A DNA stretch of 64,000 bases from Spirosoma sp. 48-14 (GCF_001898575.1 NZ_MKUD01000058.1:1-64000), one strand, 5' to 3'; numbered from the stretch's first letter, positions 9,504 through 18,335 are shown. Program-made: numbers and translations. Notes: generated from the sequence alone by a model not told the origin.

Positions 9504-10325
9504 TTAATTGATTGCCATGCTTGGCAGGGTAACTATACGCAGCCAATACTGCAATACTCGGTCAAAAATAGCCTCAACAAAACCCGTTCCAGGTGGTATG
9601 GCTACTACTGAGTTGGCCTTATACTGATAGCCGTTCACAACAGCCTGATCGGTTGCTGAGGTTAACAGAATTACTGGAATCCGACCAAGCAGTTTATTAT
9701 TCTTCAACCGTTGAAGCGTGTTCAACCGCTCCAGGGTAATGGTTCGGGCATCGAGCATCAACAAAGCAGGGTGCTCATTTACTGGCAATTGCCCCAAAAT
9801 ATCGGGCAGCATAACACTGTTGGCACTGGTTTGGCATACGTAGCCGGGCCACTTCTTCTGCACAACATGTTCTACCGACGTCACCATTTCCTTGTCCTGC
9901 GAAATCAGCAGAATAGACCGAGCTGTCTGTACGTGTGCCCGTGCAATCAGGGGTGGTTCAGTACCCTCCTGCAAAGGCGACTGAATGAGTTCGGTAGTAG
10001 CCAGTGCCGCCGTTCGGCTCTCTAAAGCATCGACAACCTGCTGCCACCGACGACGGCTAACGGGAAACATGTCACCACTAGTCAACTGCACCTTACCCGA
10101 CATTTTTCGATGCGGTGGCTCTTGCAGATTCTGGACATAAGCAGGATTGATCAACGCTGTTTTATGGACACGTATAAAATCGGGCAATTGATCTTCCAGA
10201 TAACTGATTGGTTTGGCGAGCAGTTTTTTCTCTCCATCCTGAAAACAGATCCAGCTATAATTATTAGCGCCAGCAAGGTAAACGATGCGCTCAGGATACA
10301 ATAGGGCAGGTTTGATTACACTCAT
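9504..10325 (-). CDS. LytTR DNA-binding domain fused to a C-terminal degenerate receiver
   Basis: Residues 1-105 form a LytTR DNA-binding domain (ERIVYLAGANNYSWI, then FIRVHKTALINPAYV and FPVSRRR). After a linker, residues 135-265 look like a receiver domain: RSILLISQDKE, the candidate phosphoacceptor Asp192 in LLMLDART, then Thr222-Ser223 in LLTSA. This is the reverse of the usual receiver-LytTR order. The conserved Lys before the final Pro is replaced (Ile243-Pro244) and the acidic pocket is reduced to SQD, so normal phosphorylation is doubtful. It probably acts as a DNA-binding regulator with a sensory or dimerising C-terminus. No histidine kinase is adjacent. Confidence 0.8.
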   Translation of the reverse strand: MSVIKPALLYPERIVYLAGANNYSWICFQDGEKKLLAKPISYLEDQLPDFIRVHKTALINPAYVQNLQEPPHRKMSGKVQLTSGDMFPVSRRRWQQVVDALESRTAALATTELIQSPLQEGTEPPLIARAHVQTARSILLISQDKEMVTSVEHVVQKKWPGYVCQTSANSVMLPDILGQLPVNEHPALLMLDARTITLERLNTLQRLKNNKLLGRIPVILLTSATDQAVVNGYQYKANSVVAIPPGTGFVEAIFDRVLQYWLRIVTLPSMAIN

Positions 10326-10583
10326 AATAAATTGTTACTGGCAAAACCAGGTAGTCAACAAAAAAGGAAGTCAAAAACATAACCTCGCCTACCAGCGAAA
10401 GTTAGCCCGGCTTAACATGAAGAATCGTTTATATTCAAATAATGAGGTAATGGTCCAACGACCAGGCATCAGGCTTGAAAAAGACCCAAAATTTAGCTTG
10501 CTTCCGCTTGCCGAAACAGTTGTTTTATAAATGGTTATCAATAACTTACTAACCAAATTACCAGTCACTTGATCAACTTATTT

Positions 10584-11639
10584 ATGTACAACCTCTTTAC
10601 CGTAATCGTTTTATTTCTTATCCATTTTGCCGCTCTGGCACAGACCTCCCCAACGAGTCTGACTACCTCAACCCCAACCGATTTGTCTGAGCGTGTTCGC
10701 ATGCTTGAAGAAAATACCCGCTTTTCCGACCAGAGCCTTACGAAAAGTATTGATGATTTACTCTGGTATCAGAAGCTCGGCGATGTGGCGGTTATCGACA
10801 AGATTCGCTATACCAGCAAACCGCCCCATGTGGTTCGTAATCCAACAGGTCAGGGCGCTAATAACCCAGTTATCATTCCGGCCTACACCTTTGCGCCCAA
10901 GAAGTTTGCTTCTGCCAAAAAACTGCCGTTAGTGGTCTTTGTACATGACGGGGTTCATGGTGATTTTAGCACACTTTATGTGCATATCGTGCGAGAATTG
11001 CTCGACCAGGGCTATCTGGTCATTGCGCCCGAATACAGGGGTAGTATCGGGTATGGTGGTACATTCTACAACCAGATTGATTACGGCGATTACGAAAACG
11101 ACGACGTGCTGGCAGGCAAACGCTGGGCTACCGAAAATATGCCCCAGGTAGATCCCGACCGTATCGGTATAATAGGCTGGAGTCATGGAGGTATGATTAC
11201 GCTGATGAACATTTTTGACCATCCCGACGATTATAAAGTTGCCTATGCCGGAGTTCCCGTCACCGACATTATTGCCCGTTTGGGGTATAAGCCCGCCAAC
11301 TACCGGGCTATTTTTTCGGCCGCTACCCATATCGGTAAAGACCCATCCGACAATGTAGCCGAATACCGCCGTCGGTCGCCCGTCTGGAATGCGCAAAAAT
11401 TGAAAACGCCCCTGTTGATTCATACCAATACCAACGACGAAGATGTAAATGTGCTGGAAGTTGAATCGTTGATTAATGCGCTAAAAGCACATGAAAAAAA
11501 GTTTGACTACAAGATTTATCAGGATGCCCCCGGTGGCCATAGCTTCAATCGACTCGACACGAAACTAGCCCGCGAATCGCGTGAAGAAATTTACCGCTTT
11601 CTAGCTCGTCACCTCACTCCGCCCAGCCCTATAAAATAA
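10584..11639 (+). CDS. secreted S9-like alpha/beta hydrolase
   Basis: Prolyl oligopeptidase-type hydrolase domain without the beta-propeller, 351 residues. A signal peptide covers about 1-20 (ends AALAQ). The nucleophile lies in GWSHGG (about Ser200), the acid in NTNDEDVNV and the histidine in GGHSFNR, in family order. An upstream TTG at 10569 is possible, but the ATG at 10584 starts the signal peptide cleanly. It is probably an exported peptidase or esterase. The coding sequence is isolated, with 258 bp of AT-rich sequence upstream in which I see no clear feature. Confidence 0.87.
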   Translation: MYNLFTVIVLFLIHFAALAQTSPTSLTTSTPTDLSERVRMLEENTRFSDQSLTKSIDDLLWYQKLGDVAVIDKIRYTSKPPHVVRNPTGQGANNPVIIPAYTFAPKKFASAKKLPLVVFVHDGVHGDFSTLYVHIVRELLDQGYLVIAPEYRGSIGYGGTFYNQIDYGDYENDDVLAGKRWATENMPQVDPDRIGIIGWSHGGMITLMNIFDHPDDYKVAYAGVPVTDIIARLGYKPANYRAIFSAATHIGKDPSDNVAEYRRRSPVWNAQKLKTPLLIHTNTNDEDVNVLEVESLINALKAHEKKFDYKIYQDAPGGHSFNRLDTKLARESREEIYRFLARHLTPPSPIK

Positions 11640-11735
11640 GGGGCTGGCAACAGGCTGTGGATAACTAGGTGAATATTGCCGGATAGCCGAATTGCTGAAA
11701 CTTGGTTCGATGGCACCCATAAACCGCAAAATGCG

Positions 11736-11743
11736 TATCTTTG
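11736..11743 (+). promoter_or_regulatory. candidate Bacteroidota -7 box (TATCTTTG)
   Basis: TATCTTTG fits the TAnnTTTG -7 consensus of the Bacteroidota primary sigma factor. It lies 16 bases before the start of the receiver-only gene. No good TTTG -33 box is placed at the usual distance, so this is tentative. Confidence 0.4.
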
Positions 11744-11759
11744 GGTAACCCTCTTGATA

Positions 11760-12140
11760 ATGATGAAAATTTTAGTCGTTGACGACGAAGTTGATGTTAA
11801 AGATCTTTTTGAACAGCGATTCCGGCGCGAAATCCGTAATCACGAATTCGAACTGGATTTTGCAAACTCTGGCGAAGAAGCGTTAAACTATCTGAATGGT
11901 CACTCGTCGGAAGTTATACTAATCTTATCCGACATCAACATGCCGGGTATGAGCGGTTTTGAACTCTTACGACATATCCGGCAAGATTTCAACGCTCCAC
12001 CACCTCCTGTTGTGATGATGATTACAGCCTATGGAGACCCCAATTCACAAGAGGAAGCCATTTCGCTGGGAGCCAATGACTTTCTCACAAAACCCCTTGA
12101 TTTCGCACTTCTGAAACAAAAACTTCGTGAGTTAGCATGA
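11760..12140 (+). CDS. receiver-only response regulator
   Basis: Single receiver domain of 126 residues: acidic pair Asp8-Asp9 in ILVVDDE, phosphoacceptor Asp58 in LSDINMPGM, Thr89 in MITAYG, and Lys111 in FLTKPLD. All catalytic residues are intact. Its stop overlaps the next ATG (ATGA), so it is translationally coupled to the receiver-cyclase that follows. The two receivers are clearly related (both have FRR.IR near residue 22 and DINMPGM), pointing to a tandem duplication. Two adjacent ATGs (11760, 11763) are possible starts. It probably relays phosphate or competes with the receiver of the cyclase. Confidence 0.88.
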   Translation: MMKILVVDDEVDVKDLFEQRFRREIRNHEFELDFANSGEEALNYLNGHSSEVILILSDINMPGMSGFELLRHIRQDFNAPPPPVVMMITAYGDPNSQEEAISLGANDFLTKPLDFALLKQKLRELA

Positions 12141-13183
12141 AGGCTAAAATATTAGTAGTTGACGACGAAACCGATCTTGAGTTACTCATAAAACAGAAAT
12201 TTCGACGGCAGATCCGGGAAAAACAATATGAGTTTATATTCGCCCACGACGGTGTAGAAGCGCTGCAAACGTTGGCTCAGGAACCTGATACAGACATGGT
12301 TCTGACCGACATCAACATGCCGGGTATGGACGGGCTCACGCTACTGGTTAAGCTCCACGAAACCAATCCCATGCTGAAAGCTGTCATCGTATCGGCTTAT
12401 GGCGATATGGATAACATCCGAACCGCCATGAACCGGGGGGCGTTCGATTTTGTGACTAAGCCCGTCAATTTTGAAGATCTGGAAGTGACTATGCAGAAAA
12501 CCATGCAGTATGTTGCCCAGATCCGTCAAACGCTCCAGGCTATCAAGGAAAACAATATCTTACGGATGTATGTCGACGAATCGGTGCTGACGTTCATGAA
12601 CCGGCCCGAATTCGAAACGGCACTATCGGCCAGTGAGACGGTGGTAGCTACCGTTCTGTTTATCGACATTTGCGGCTTTACGGCTATTTCCGAACGCGAA
12701 TCGCCCGACACTGTCGTGAAAATGGTGAATCGCTATTTCGATGTGATGGTCAAAGAAATTATCGCGCAAGGTGGTCTTGTCGATAAGTTTATGGGCGATG
12801 CCATAATGGCTGTTTTCAGGGGCGAATATCATCTCGACCGGGCTGTTGAAGCAGCTCTGGCTGTGCGGACCCAAATCGCCAGGATTGAAGAAAACCTGTT
12901 AAGTCATCCGGGCTATCATCCTGAAGTATCGATCGGTATCAACAGTGGCGAAATGGTATCCGGTAATATTGGTTCGACTACCCTCCGGCGGTTAGATTAT
13001 ACCGTAATCGGCGATGCGGTCAACACAGCCCAACGGCTCCAGTCGGTTGCCCGGCCGGGGCAAATCGTTATCGTTGAGTCGGCCCAGCAACAGATCGCTG
13101 AATCGTTTTCCTGTGAGCGAATTGGCGAAGTAAGCCTGAAAAATAAGTCAGAGCCAGTGGTTGTTTATAACGTCCTGGGCTAA
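12137..13183 (+). CDS. response regulator with class III adenylate cyclase output
   Basis: Phosphorylation-controlled cAMP-producing enzyme, 348 residues. Receiver at 1-120 with Asp58 (LTDINMPGM) and Lys108 (VTKP). After a helical linker, the class III cyclase domain runs from about 168 to 345. The metal aspartates are Asp177 (FIDICGFT) and Asp221 ([11 protein letters not shown]). The purine-selecting pair Lys217 and Asp287 ([12 protein letters not shown]) indicates ATP rather than GTP, and the transition-state residues Asn296 and Arg300 are present, so it should be active. It is soluble, with no membrane segment. It overlaps the receiver-only gene by 4 bp. No partner kinase is nearby; a cyclic-nucleotide-binding protein is encoded at 41-44 kb. 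Confidence 0.92.
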   Translation: MKAKILVVDDETDLELLIKQKFRRQIREKQYEFIFAHDGVEALQTLAQEPDTDMVLTDINMPGMDGLTLLVKLHETNPMLKAVIVSAYGDMDNIRTAMNRGAFDFVTKPVNFEDLEVTMQKTMQYVAQIRQTLQAIKENNILRMYVDESVLTFMNRPEFETALSASETVVATVLFIDICGFTAISERESPDTVVKMVNRYFDVMVKEIIAQGGLVDKFMGDAIMAVFRGEYHLDRAVEAALAVRTQIARIEENLLSHPGYHPEVSIGINSGEMVSGNIGSTTLRRLDYTVIGDAVNTAQRLQSVARPGQIVIVESAQQQIAESFSCERIGEVSLKNKSEPVVVYNVLG

Positions 13184-13789
13184 TGTTACCATATTAAACA
13201 CAAAGTCTCAATAGGCTAAACAAATACAATAATACAGGAACAAAAAGTGTGCTAGATGCATAAACTCTCTCAAACTGCCTGATCCAGCAATTAACTTTTT
13301 ACACTTACAGAACTTTTTGACAAACAGATAATTAGCTAATTAAAGATACTATTTTTAGACTTTTTTCTCCTTACTAAATAATTTAAAAACCAGATGGCAT
13401 AATAGTTGTAAATAGAGCTATCGACCAGCAAATACGAGCCTTCGCAACCGTCTTTTGGCGATGGAGTTTCTACCGGTTTGCAGTCAATTTCATAGCTTTA
13501 GCCAACTCAGTTTCAGATATGTTATGTGCGCATGCTAGCCCAGCTTGTTTGGGCAATAATTCGCGATAAAGACATATTCCATAAATGTAACTGGGAGTTT
13601 TTAAAACTCACATCTGATTCGCAACGAGCCGTTGATTTCAGGCAGATATGAGCTTGGCGTCAACGGCTTTTGTGTCTATATACCTGCTACAGTATCCCAG
13701 AACCTTTCAATTAGGTACAGGTTCTCTATATCCGCTCCATTAGCTCTATTCTGTCTGCTTAATAACTCATAACATGTAATCCATGCGGT
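13184..13789. other. 606-bp AT-rich intergenic region with hairpins
   Basis: No credible gene on either strand. A bulged hairpin pairs gcaaccg with cggtttgc at about 13445-13486. A short one, gccca/tgggc, lies at about 13538-13553. A longer one pairs agccgttga (13627-13635) with tcaacggct (13660-13668) and is followed by a weak T run. Together they could form a structured leader ending in an attenuator about 120 bases before the secreted protein gene, but the pairing is modest. Confidence 0.4.
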
Positions 13790-14758
13790 ATGGAACGGAA
13801 CAAACTATTCCCTTTACCCACATACTCAGGTATGTCCAGTAAGGCTATTGCCTCGGCGTTGCTCAATCTACTAATCATGTGGACAATTGGATATGCCGAA
13901 GCATCTACAACAAGACTAATCCAGGTGCCCACCTCAACTGATAGCCTGGCCCTTACACTTACTTCATGTGCACAGAATTTCAGCGTATTATCGTCTTTTT
14001 CAGCGGTTGGCTCAGGGCAGATTGACCCAACGACACTTACGATTGTCAACCAGCCTACGACCGGAAAAGCGAGTATCAACGTAGATGGCACCCTTCGTTT
14101 TCAGCGAACAACCGTAGCTTCTGGTACCGCCACATTTACGATCACGGCCGCATCGACTCTTACTGATACAACAACACAGCGATTTCTAACGACAACCGGA
14201 CTCACCGTGAGCAGTAATCTGGCTTGCGAACCCATACCGCTGGCCACCTTTTGCCCAATTGTAAATCGTAACAACATTACCTCAACCAGCCTGACCGATT
14301 TTGCTCACCTCGAGCAAACCGTACTGTTAGGCGAAACCACCCTGAAAGCCTCCCTTAGTGGAACGGGAAAACCAGGCGATCTGGCCGGATTTGTGATCAG
14401 CAACCCAACACTAACATCGACCACGGCTTTCCCAACCTACACCATCAATACGTATTTAAGTACTGACCCTACGCCTACCATTCGGGATACAAAAACATTT
14501 GCGAACCTGTCAGATATCCAGCTCTTATCCAATGGATTACAGGAATTGAGCTTCCCGGCAACCCAGGCGTTCGACCAGCTTGAACTAATCATCACCTCTA
14601 CCGATAGTCAGCTACTCTCCAACGACATTTACTATGGGTTCAGCAAGCCCGCAACAACAACGCTCCAAAAAGTTGTAACCATTCACTTTAATGCCGACTG
14701 TAGTTGTGCCGGATCGGGTTGTCTGCCGTTACAGGTCACTGTTATTCGCTACCGATAA
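13790..14758 (+). CDS. secreted Ser/Thr-rich protein of unknown function, 322 aa
   Basis: I do not recognise a defined family. A hydrophobic signal-like segment occurs at about residues 20-36 (SALLNLLIMWTIGYA), and the mature protein is very rich in Thr and Ser. Residues about 75-135 (DPTTLTIVNQP...GKASINVDGTLRF) resemble an Ig-like or cadherin-like repeat of surface proteins. The end contains a short cysteine cluster (CSCAGSGC). There is no catalytic motif. It could start at ATG 13790 or at 13832, which would give a tighter signal peptide. A 606-bp leader precedes it, and RNase HII follows 52 bp downstream. A surface or matrix role is inferred only. Confidence 0.6.
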   Translation: MERNKLFPLPTYSGMSSKAIASALLNLLIMWTIGYAEASTTRLIQVPTSTDSLALTLTSCAQNFSVLSSFSAVGSGQIDPTTLTIVNQPTTGKASINVDGTLRFQRTTVASGTATFTITAASTLTDTTTQRFLTTTGLTVSSNLACEPIPLATFCPIVNRNNITSTSLTDFAHLEQTVLLGETTLKASLSGTGKPGDLAGFVISNPTLTSTTAFPTYTINTYLSTDPTPTIRDTKTFANLSDIQLLSNGLQELSFPATQAFDQLELIITSTDSQLLSNDIYYGFSKPATTTLQKVVTIHFNADCSCAGSGCLPLQVTVIRYR

Positions 14759-14810
14759 GTAGTGTTCAGAGAATCAGTTATTTTTACAGTTTGTACATGA
14801 ACTGATACAC

Positions 14811-15386
14811 TTGTTACGCTCTTACTATAACGCCAACGCTATTGAAGCGGGGTTAGACGAGGTGGGTCGAGGTTGTCTGGCCGGGCCGGTTGTAGCGGCT
14901 GCGGTTATTCTACCCAAAAACTATACGCATCCCATCCTGAACGATTCGAAGCAACTATCCCGCTCCCAGCGTGAAATCCTACGCGTGGACATTGAGCGGG
15001 ATGCACTGGCCTGGGCTATTGCGGAGGTATCGCCCGAAGACATTGACCAGATCAACATTCTGAAAGCAAGCTTTTTAGCGATGCACCGCGCTGTAGATGC
15101 CTTGAAAATTCGCCCGGAACATCTCTTAGTTGATGGGAATCGGTTCGTACCCTACCCAATGATCCCGCACACGTGCTTGATCAAAGGAGACGCCCATTTC
15201 CTGTCGATTGCCGCTGCTTCGGTTCTGGCAAAAACCTACCGGGACGATTTGATGGAAAAACTGGGTACTGAGTTCCCTGCCTACGGATGGGCCAAAAATG
15301 TAGGTTACCCTACTCCCGTCCATCGGGAAGCCATCCGGCAATTCGGCCCCACCAAACACCATCGAATGAGTTTTCGGCTGGTATAG
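14811..15386 (+). CDS. rnhB: ribonuclease HII
   Basis: Endonuclease that removes ribonucleotides and RNA primers from DNA-RNA hybrids. The signature [13 protein letters not shown] gives the first two acidic residues; the third lies in LLVDGN and the fourth in the YRDDLM stretch after AASVLAKT. All four family acidic positions are present and the length of 191 is normal. No ATG fits: the start that matches the family N-terminus is the TTG at 14811, since the ATG at 14797 is out of frame and hits a stop at once. A weak start codon is therefore likely. Confidence 0.93.
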   Translation: MLRSYYNANAIEAGLDEVGRGCLAGPVVAAAVILPKNYTHPILNDSKQLSRSQREILRVDIERDALAWAIAEVSPEDIDQINILKASFLAMHRAVDALKIRPEHLLVDGNRFVPYPMIPHTCLIKGDAHFLSIAAASVLAKTYRDDLMEKLGTEFPAYGWAKNVGYPTPVHREAIRQFGPTKHHRMSFRLV

Positions 15387-15429
15387 ATTTGTTTGCTCAA
15401 TCTACTAGTGGCCGGTAGGGCCTGATCGT

Positions 15430-16623
15430 TTACGATTCGTCTGGTAGTAGGTTGCCTCCCCAAACAAAATTCTTAAATTCACCAGGAGCCGCATGGCGTC
15501 CCACCAACAGTATATTGTTCAGATTTATAGAAGAAGCTCGTTTTTGTAACGTTATCGCATCTCCCGATGTAGGGGTCTCTTTGACTTCTATAGCCACCTG
15601 TTCATTTAAAATAAAATCTATTTCCTGTCCAGTTTTACGTTGATAAAACTGCACTTTCCCTAACCAACGAAGTTGATTGGCAATGGCATTTTCAAATATC
15701 TGGCCACTATTTAATCTAGCCAATTGATTTAGCAACCCGGTATCAGAAAGGTACAATTTACGTTGCTGAGAAATTTCCCGGTCTACATTCCGGCTAAAAG
15801 CTGATACGCTTTGTATAAAGTATGTGTATTCAAGCAGAGTTAAATAATCTTTGATCTTATTTCGATTGATGCCCAGTAAACTACCCAGCTTCTGATAATC
15901 TATTTTACTTCCTGTGTGGGCCGCAAGCAACCTTACTAATCGAACCAGATCATCACTAACTGAAAAATCAGCGAGTAGGCGGATATCCAATTCGATATAG
16001 GCATTGATAATATCGTTCAAGTAGCTTGTTTTGTCAACCTCTGTCTCCGCCAGAACTACTTCAGGAAATCCACCATAGCGTATAAACTCTTCATATAACT
16101 GCCTATATTTCTGGTAATAGCTAGATTGATAAGGCTGGCGGGCAAGTTGTTTCAGAATAACCGTATTTTCCCCATGAAAAGCTACGAACTCAGAAAAGTT
16201 CAGGGGAAACATTTCAAAGATACGTTTTCGCCCTGCCAGACTCTCTGAGAAGTGGTTTTTCAGATAGTAGGAACTAGACCCTGTAAGTAAAAATTTAATG
16301 TCATATGTGTCGTAAAGATACTTGATAACGCTCGGAGCATTCTTTACTAACTGAATCTCATCGATAGCAATTACGGCAGATTGCGTAAGGTCAATACCCT
16401 GGATTTGTAAGTCTAATTCAATATCTCGATATAGCGGCTGATTTAATAGATAGCGATTATCAGCCTTTTCAAGATCTAGAAATAGCTTGTTATCGTGTGG
16501 TACTTTATCGAGCAAGTAGCGGATCGCTGTTGTTTTTCCAACCCGACGCATACCGGTGATTACGGTAGCTTGCTTCTTCGACAAGTGCGCTTCTAACTCT
16601 TTATGTAATGCCCTAAAAAGCAT
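15430..16623 (-). CDS. AAA ATPase with DUF4143 C-terminal domain
   Basis: P-loop ATPase of the AAA_14/DUF4143 type, 397 residues. Walker A GMRRVGKTT at 24-32, Walker B AVIAIDEIQ with Asp88-Glu89, and a sensor-like LLTGSSSY near 130. A winged-helix-like segment follows at about 230-280. The C-terminal part resembles a PD-(D/E)XK nuclease fold (QEIDFILN then VAIEVKE). Such genes are widespread and mobile; the role is unknown, with links to nucleic-acid handling or toxin-like functions suggested for the wider group. The ATG at 16623 lies inside the left arm of a large palindrome. A TTG at 16644 would add seven residues inside the loop. The gene stands alone, convergent with rnhB. Confidence 0.85.
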   Translation of the reverse strand: MLFRALHKELEAHLSKKQATVITGMRRVGKTTAIRYLLDKVPHDNKLFLDLEKADNRYLLNQPLYRDIELDLQIQGIDLTQSAVIAIDEIQLVKNAPSVIKYLYDTYDIKFLLTGSSSYYLKNHFSESLAGRKRIFEMFPLNFSEFVAFHGENTVILKQLARQPYQSSYYQKYRQLYEEFIRYGGFPEVVLAETEVDKTSYLNDIINAYIELDIRLLADFSVSDDLVRLVRLLAAHTGSKIDYQKLGSLLGINRNKIKDYLTLLEYTYFIQSVSAFSRNVDREISQQRKLYLSDTGLLNQLARLNSGQIFENAIANQLRWLGKVQFYQRKTGQEIDFILNEQVAIEVKETPTSGDAITLQKRASSINLNNILLVGRHAAPGEFKNFVWGGNLLPDES

Positions 16624-16672
16624 AAAGTAATACTTTGTGCACAAATATAATGCGCAAAGTATTACTTTATGC
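16620..16672. repeat. 18-bp-arm perfect palindrome over the DUF4143 ATPase start codon
   Basis: gcataaagtaatactttg (16620-16637) pairs perfectly with caaagtattactttatgc (16655-16672); with one wobble the stem grows to 21 bp around an 11-base loop. A second nested palindrome, tttgtgcacaaa, covers 16634-16645. The ATPase start codon (16621-16623 on the minus strand) sits in the arm, so the element could be an operator or a hairpin hiding the start. Confidence 0.85.
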
Positions 16673-16722
16673 TAATAGATTTTAACTTGCTTTGAGAATT
16701 TATGACAAATCAACAGATAACG

Positions 16723-17196
16723 TTACTTGAGCCAGAAATTATCTTCCTGGGCAATATCGGCCGAGTACACGGTAGCCTGAACGATTTTTCCGTTCTCAAC
16801 GGTGTACACATCGATGTTATCGACATCCAGGATACCACCGTTGGGCTGAACAGCTTTCCAGTGAATCAGGCAAGCCACCCGATTACCATTTGCTGTCAAC
16901 GTTTTTATATCTGTTAACGCCAGGCTATTATCCGTTGCCTGAAACATGCCTCCGACCATCTGAAAGACCTCAGCACTTGATTTTTTTGTACCCGAAAAAC
17001 GGTTAGTACCCGGCTGGTCCCACTGAATATTGAGGTGAATAATAGCCGCTAGTTTAGCCTTATTGCCTTGTTGGACGGCCGTAAGAAATTCCTGAACAAC
17101 TTGAATTGATTGAGTTTCCATAGTGTTTGCGTTGGTTACCTGTTGGTTTTTGAACTGGCTCATGATGAGCATAAGGGTAATGACGAGTACGTTCAT
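16723..17196 (-). CDS. NTF2/SnoaL-like protein with N-terminal hydrophobic segment
   Basis: About 157 residues. After a short hydrophobic N-terminus (MNVLVITLMLIM), residues 30-155 match the SnoaL/NTF2-like cone fold: VQEFLTAVQQGNKAKLAAII, then IQWDQPG and FSGTKKS, and closing strands with VDNIDVYTVENGKIVQATVY. Such proteins bind small molecules or act as isomerases or hydrolases; no specific substrate can be read. The start at ATG 17196 lies 14 bases after a good -7 box (TACCTTTG). An ATG further in (METQSIQ) would give the bare domain. It is divergent from an AraC regulator, which may control it. Confidence 0.75.
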   Translation of the reverse strand: MNVLVITLMLIMSQFKNQQVTNANTMETQSIQVVQEFLTAVQQGNKAKLAAIIHLNIQWDQPGTNRFSGTKKSSAEVFQMVGGMFQATDNSLALTDIKTLTANGNRVACLIHWKAVQPNGGILDVDNIDVYTVENGKIVQATVYSADIAQEDNFWLK

Positions 17197-17209
17197 GGCG
17201 TTTTTTTGA

Positions 17210-17217
17210 CAAAGGTA
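17210..17217 (-). promoter_or_regulatory. candidate -7 box (TACCTTTG) for the SnoaL-like gene
   Basis: On the minus strand TACCTTTG matches the Bacteroidota TAnnTTTG consensus, 14 bases before the chosen ATG. A clear -33 box at normal distance is not seen. The same gap holds the AraC promoter in the other direction. Confidence 0.45.
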
Positions 17218-17284
17218 CCGGGTGCCTAAAGCCCAGGTTTTACCTTCATCCGCCAACCCATTACCACTTCGCGCCATTGAAAAA

Positions 17285-17311
17285 TTGGCACTGAATCGTT
17301 CGCTACTTTTA
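17285..17311 (+). promoter_or_regulatory. candidate promoter of the AraC regulator gene
   Basis: TTG (17285-17287) and TACTTTTA (17304-17311) are 16 bases apart and resemble the Bacteroidota -33/-7 boxes with one mismatch. The regulator ATG at 17316 follows only 4 bases later, so the transcript would be nearly leaderless. Confidence 0.35.
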
Positions 17312-17315
17312 CGGC

Positions 17316-18335
17316 ATGCAAGACTATCAGAAACAGCTCGTACTCAATTTGCTGGCCTACGCCGTTCAGAAAAACGTATCGCCCGAAGAACTCTGTGTCC
17401 GTTCTGGTTTAGAACTGGATCAGTTGAAACGAGCCGAAAGCGACGCAATCCATCCAGAACAAGTGGCTTCGCTTTGGCGCAACGCTACTCACTTAAGCAA
17501 CGATGCGCTATTTGGGCTCCATTTTGGCGAATCTCTACAGATTGCAGCTTTAGGTGTTGTGGGTGAACTCATCCGACATAGCCAAACGGTGGGTGAAGGT
17601 CTGACCCATGCCATTGCGTTTATCCATCTGATTACGGATGTTGTTGACATAGCCCTAATCCATACAGATCGAACGTTCGACATCCGGCTGACGCCTAATA
17701 CGACCTACCTGGCCAATACGCCAGACGTGATTCACCAGATGATGGATTTTTTCATGGCGTTTACGCTCCATGAAGTGGATGGCCTAGTTCTTAAGAAAGT
17801 TCAGCCGGTTTCGGTAAAATTGCCTTTCACCGAAACCAATCAGTCCGAGTATGAGCGTGTTTTCCGATGTCGGCACCTGGTCAATAGCGCTGACTATGCC
17901 CTATCGTTCGAGCGTGGGTACTGGGATGAGACGATCCTGACCGCCGATTATGAATTACAGCGTGTGTTTTTACGGAAGGCAATTACGCTGAATGATGCGT
18001 TTCGGCAGGCACGCGGCTTATCCGAACGGATTACGAACTTTCTGCTAACGAATGCTTATTTAGGTATACCTACGCTCGAGGCCATTGCCGCGAACCTGAA
18101 CGTCAGCAGCCGAAGTTTACAGCGTCGATTGCAGCAGGAAGGGGTAACGTATCAGCAGCTCACCGATTCCATCCGCAAGTCATTGGCCATTCACTATCTG
18201 ACTTCGGGGCAGTATCCTACCAAAGAAATATCGTATATACTGGGCTACAATGAGTTGAGCGCATTTAATCGGGCCTTCCGTCGCTGGACCGGAACAACAC
18301 CTGTAAACTATCAGAAAAGGAGTGTGAATGGATGA
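17316..18335 (+). CDS. AraC family transcriptional regulator
   Basis: 339 residues with the layout of the OruR/ArgR-like AraC subgroup. An N-terminal ligand-binding domain of the arabinose-binding_2 type (about 1-200) is followed by the two-helix-turn-helix DNA-binding domain at about 235-335. The first HTH is at AIAANLNVSSRSLQRRLQ and the second at KEISYILGYNELSAFNRAFR, closing with WTGTTPVNYQ, the family signature. The gene is transcribed away from the SnoaL-like gene through a 119-bp gap, so autoregulation and control of that neighbour are plausible. The effector is unknown. Confidence 0.92.
   Translation: MQDYQKQLVLNLLAYAVQKNVSPEELCVRSGLELDQLKRAESDAIHPEQVASLWRNATHLSNDALFGLHFGESLQIAALGVVGELIRHSQTVGEGLTHAIAFIHLITDVVDIALIHTDRTFDIRLTPNTTYLANTPDVIHQMMDFFMAFTLHEVDGLVLKKVQPVSVKLPFTETNQSEYERVFRCRHLVNSADYALSFERGYWDETILTADYELQRVFLRKAITLNDAFRQARGLSERITNFLLTNAYLGIPTLEAIAANLNVSSRSLQRRLQQEGVTYQQLTDSIRKSLAIHYLTSGQYPTKEISYILGYNELSAFNRAFRRWTGTTPVNYQKRSVNG

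Noticed and set aside
10285-10530. 81-codon plus-strand frame before the S9-like hydrolase gene
   Set aside because: It overlaps the LytTR gene start and has no motif; composition resembles intergenic DNA.
13440-13500. Similarity of ggagtttctacc to the purine riboswitch J2/3 core
   Set aside because: The flanking P1 and P3 pairings of the purine aptamer are absent and the neighbouring gene is not a purine gene.
15430-16644. TTG start at 16644 for the DUF4143 ATPase
   Set aside because: The added residues lie within the palindrome loop and arm, and the family begins at the ATG at 16623.
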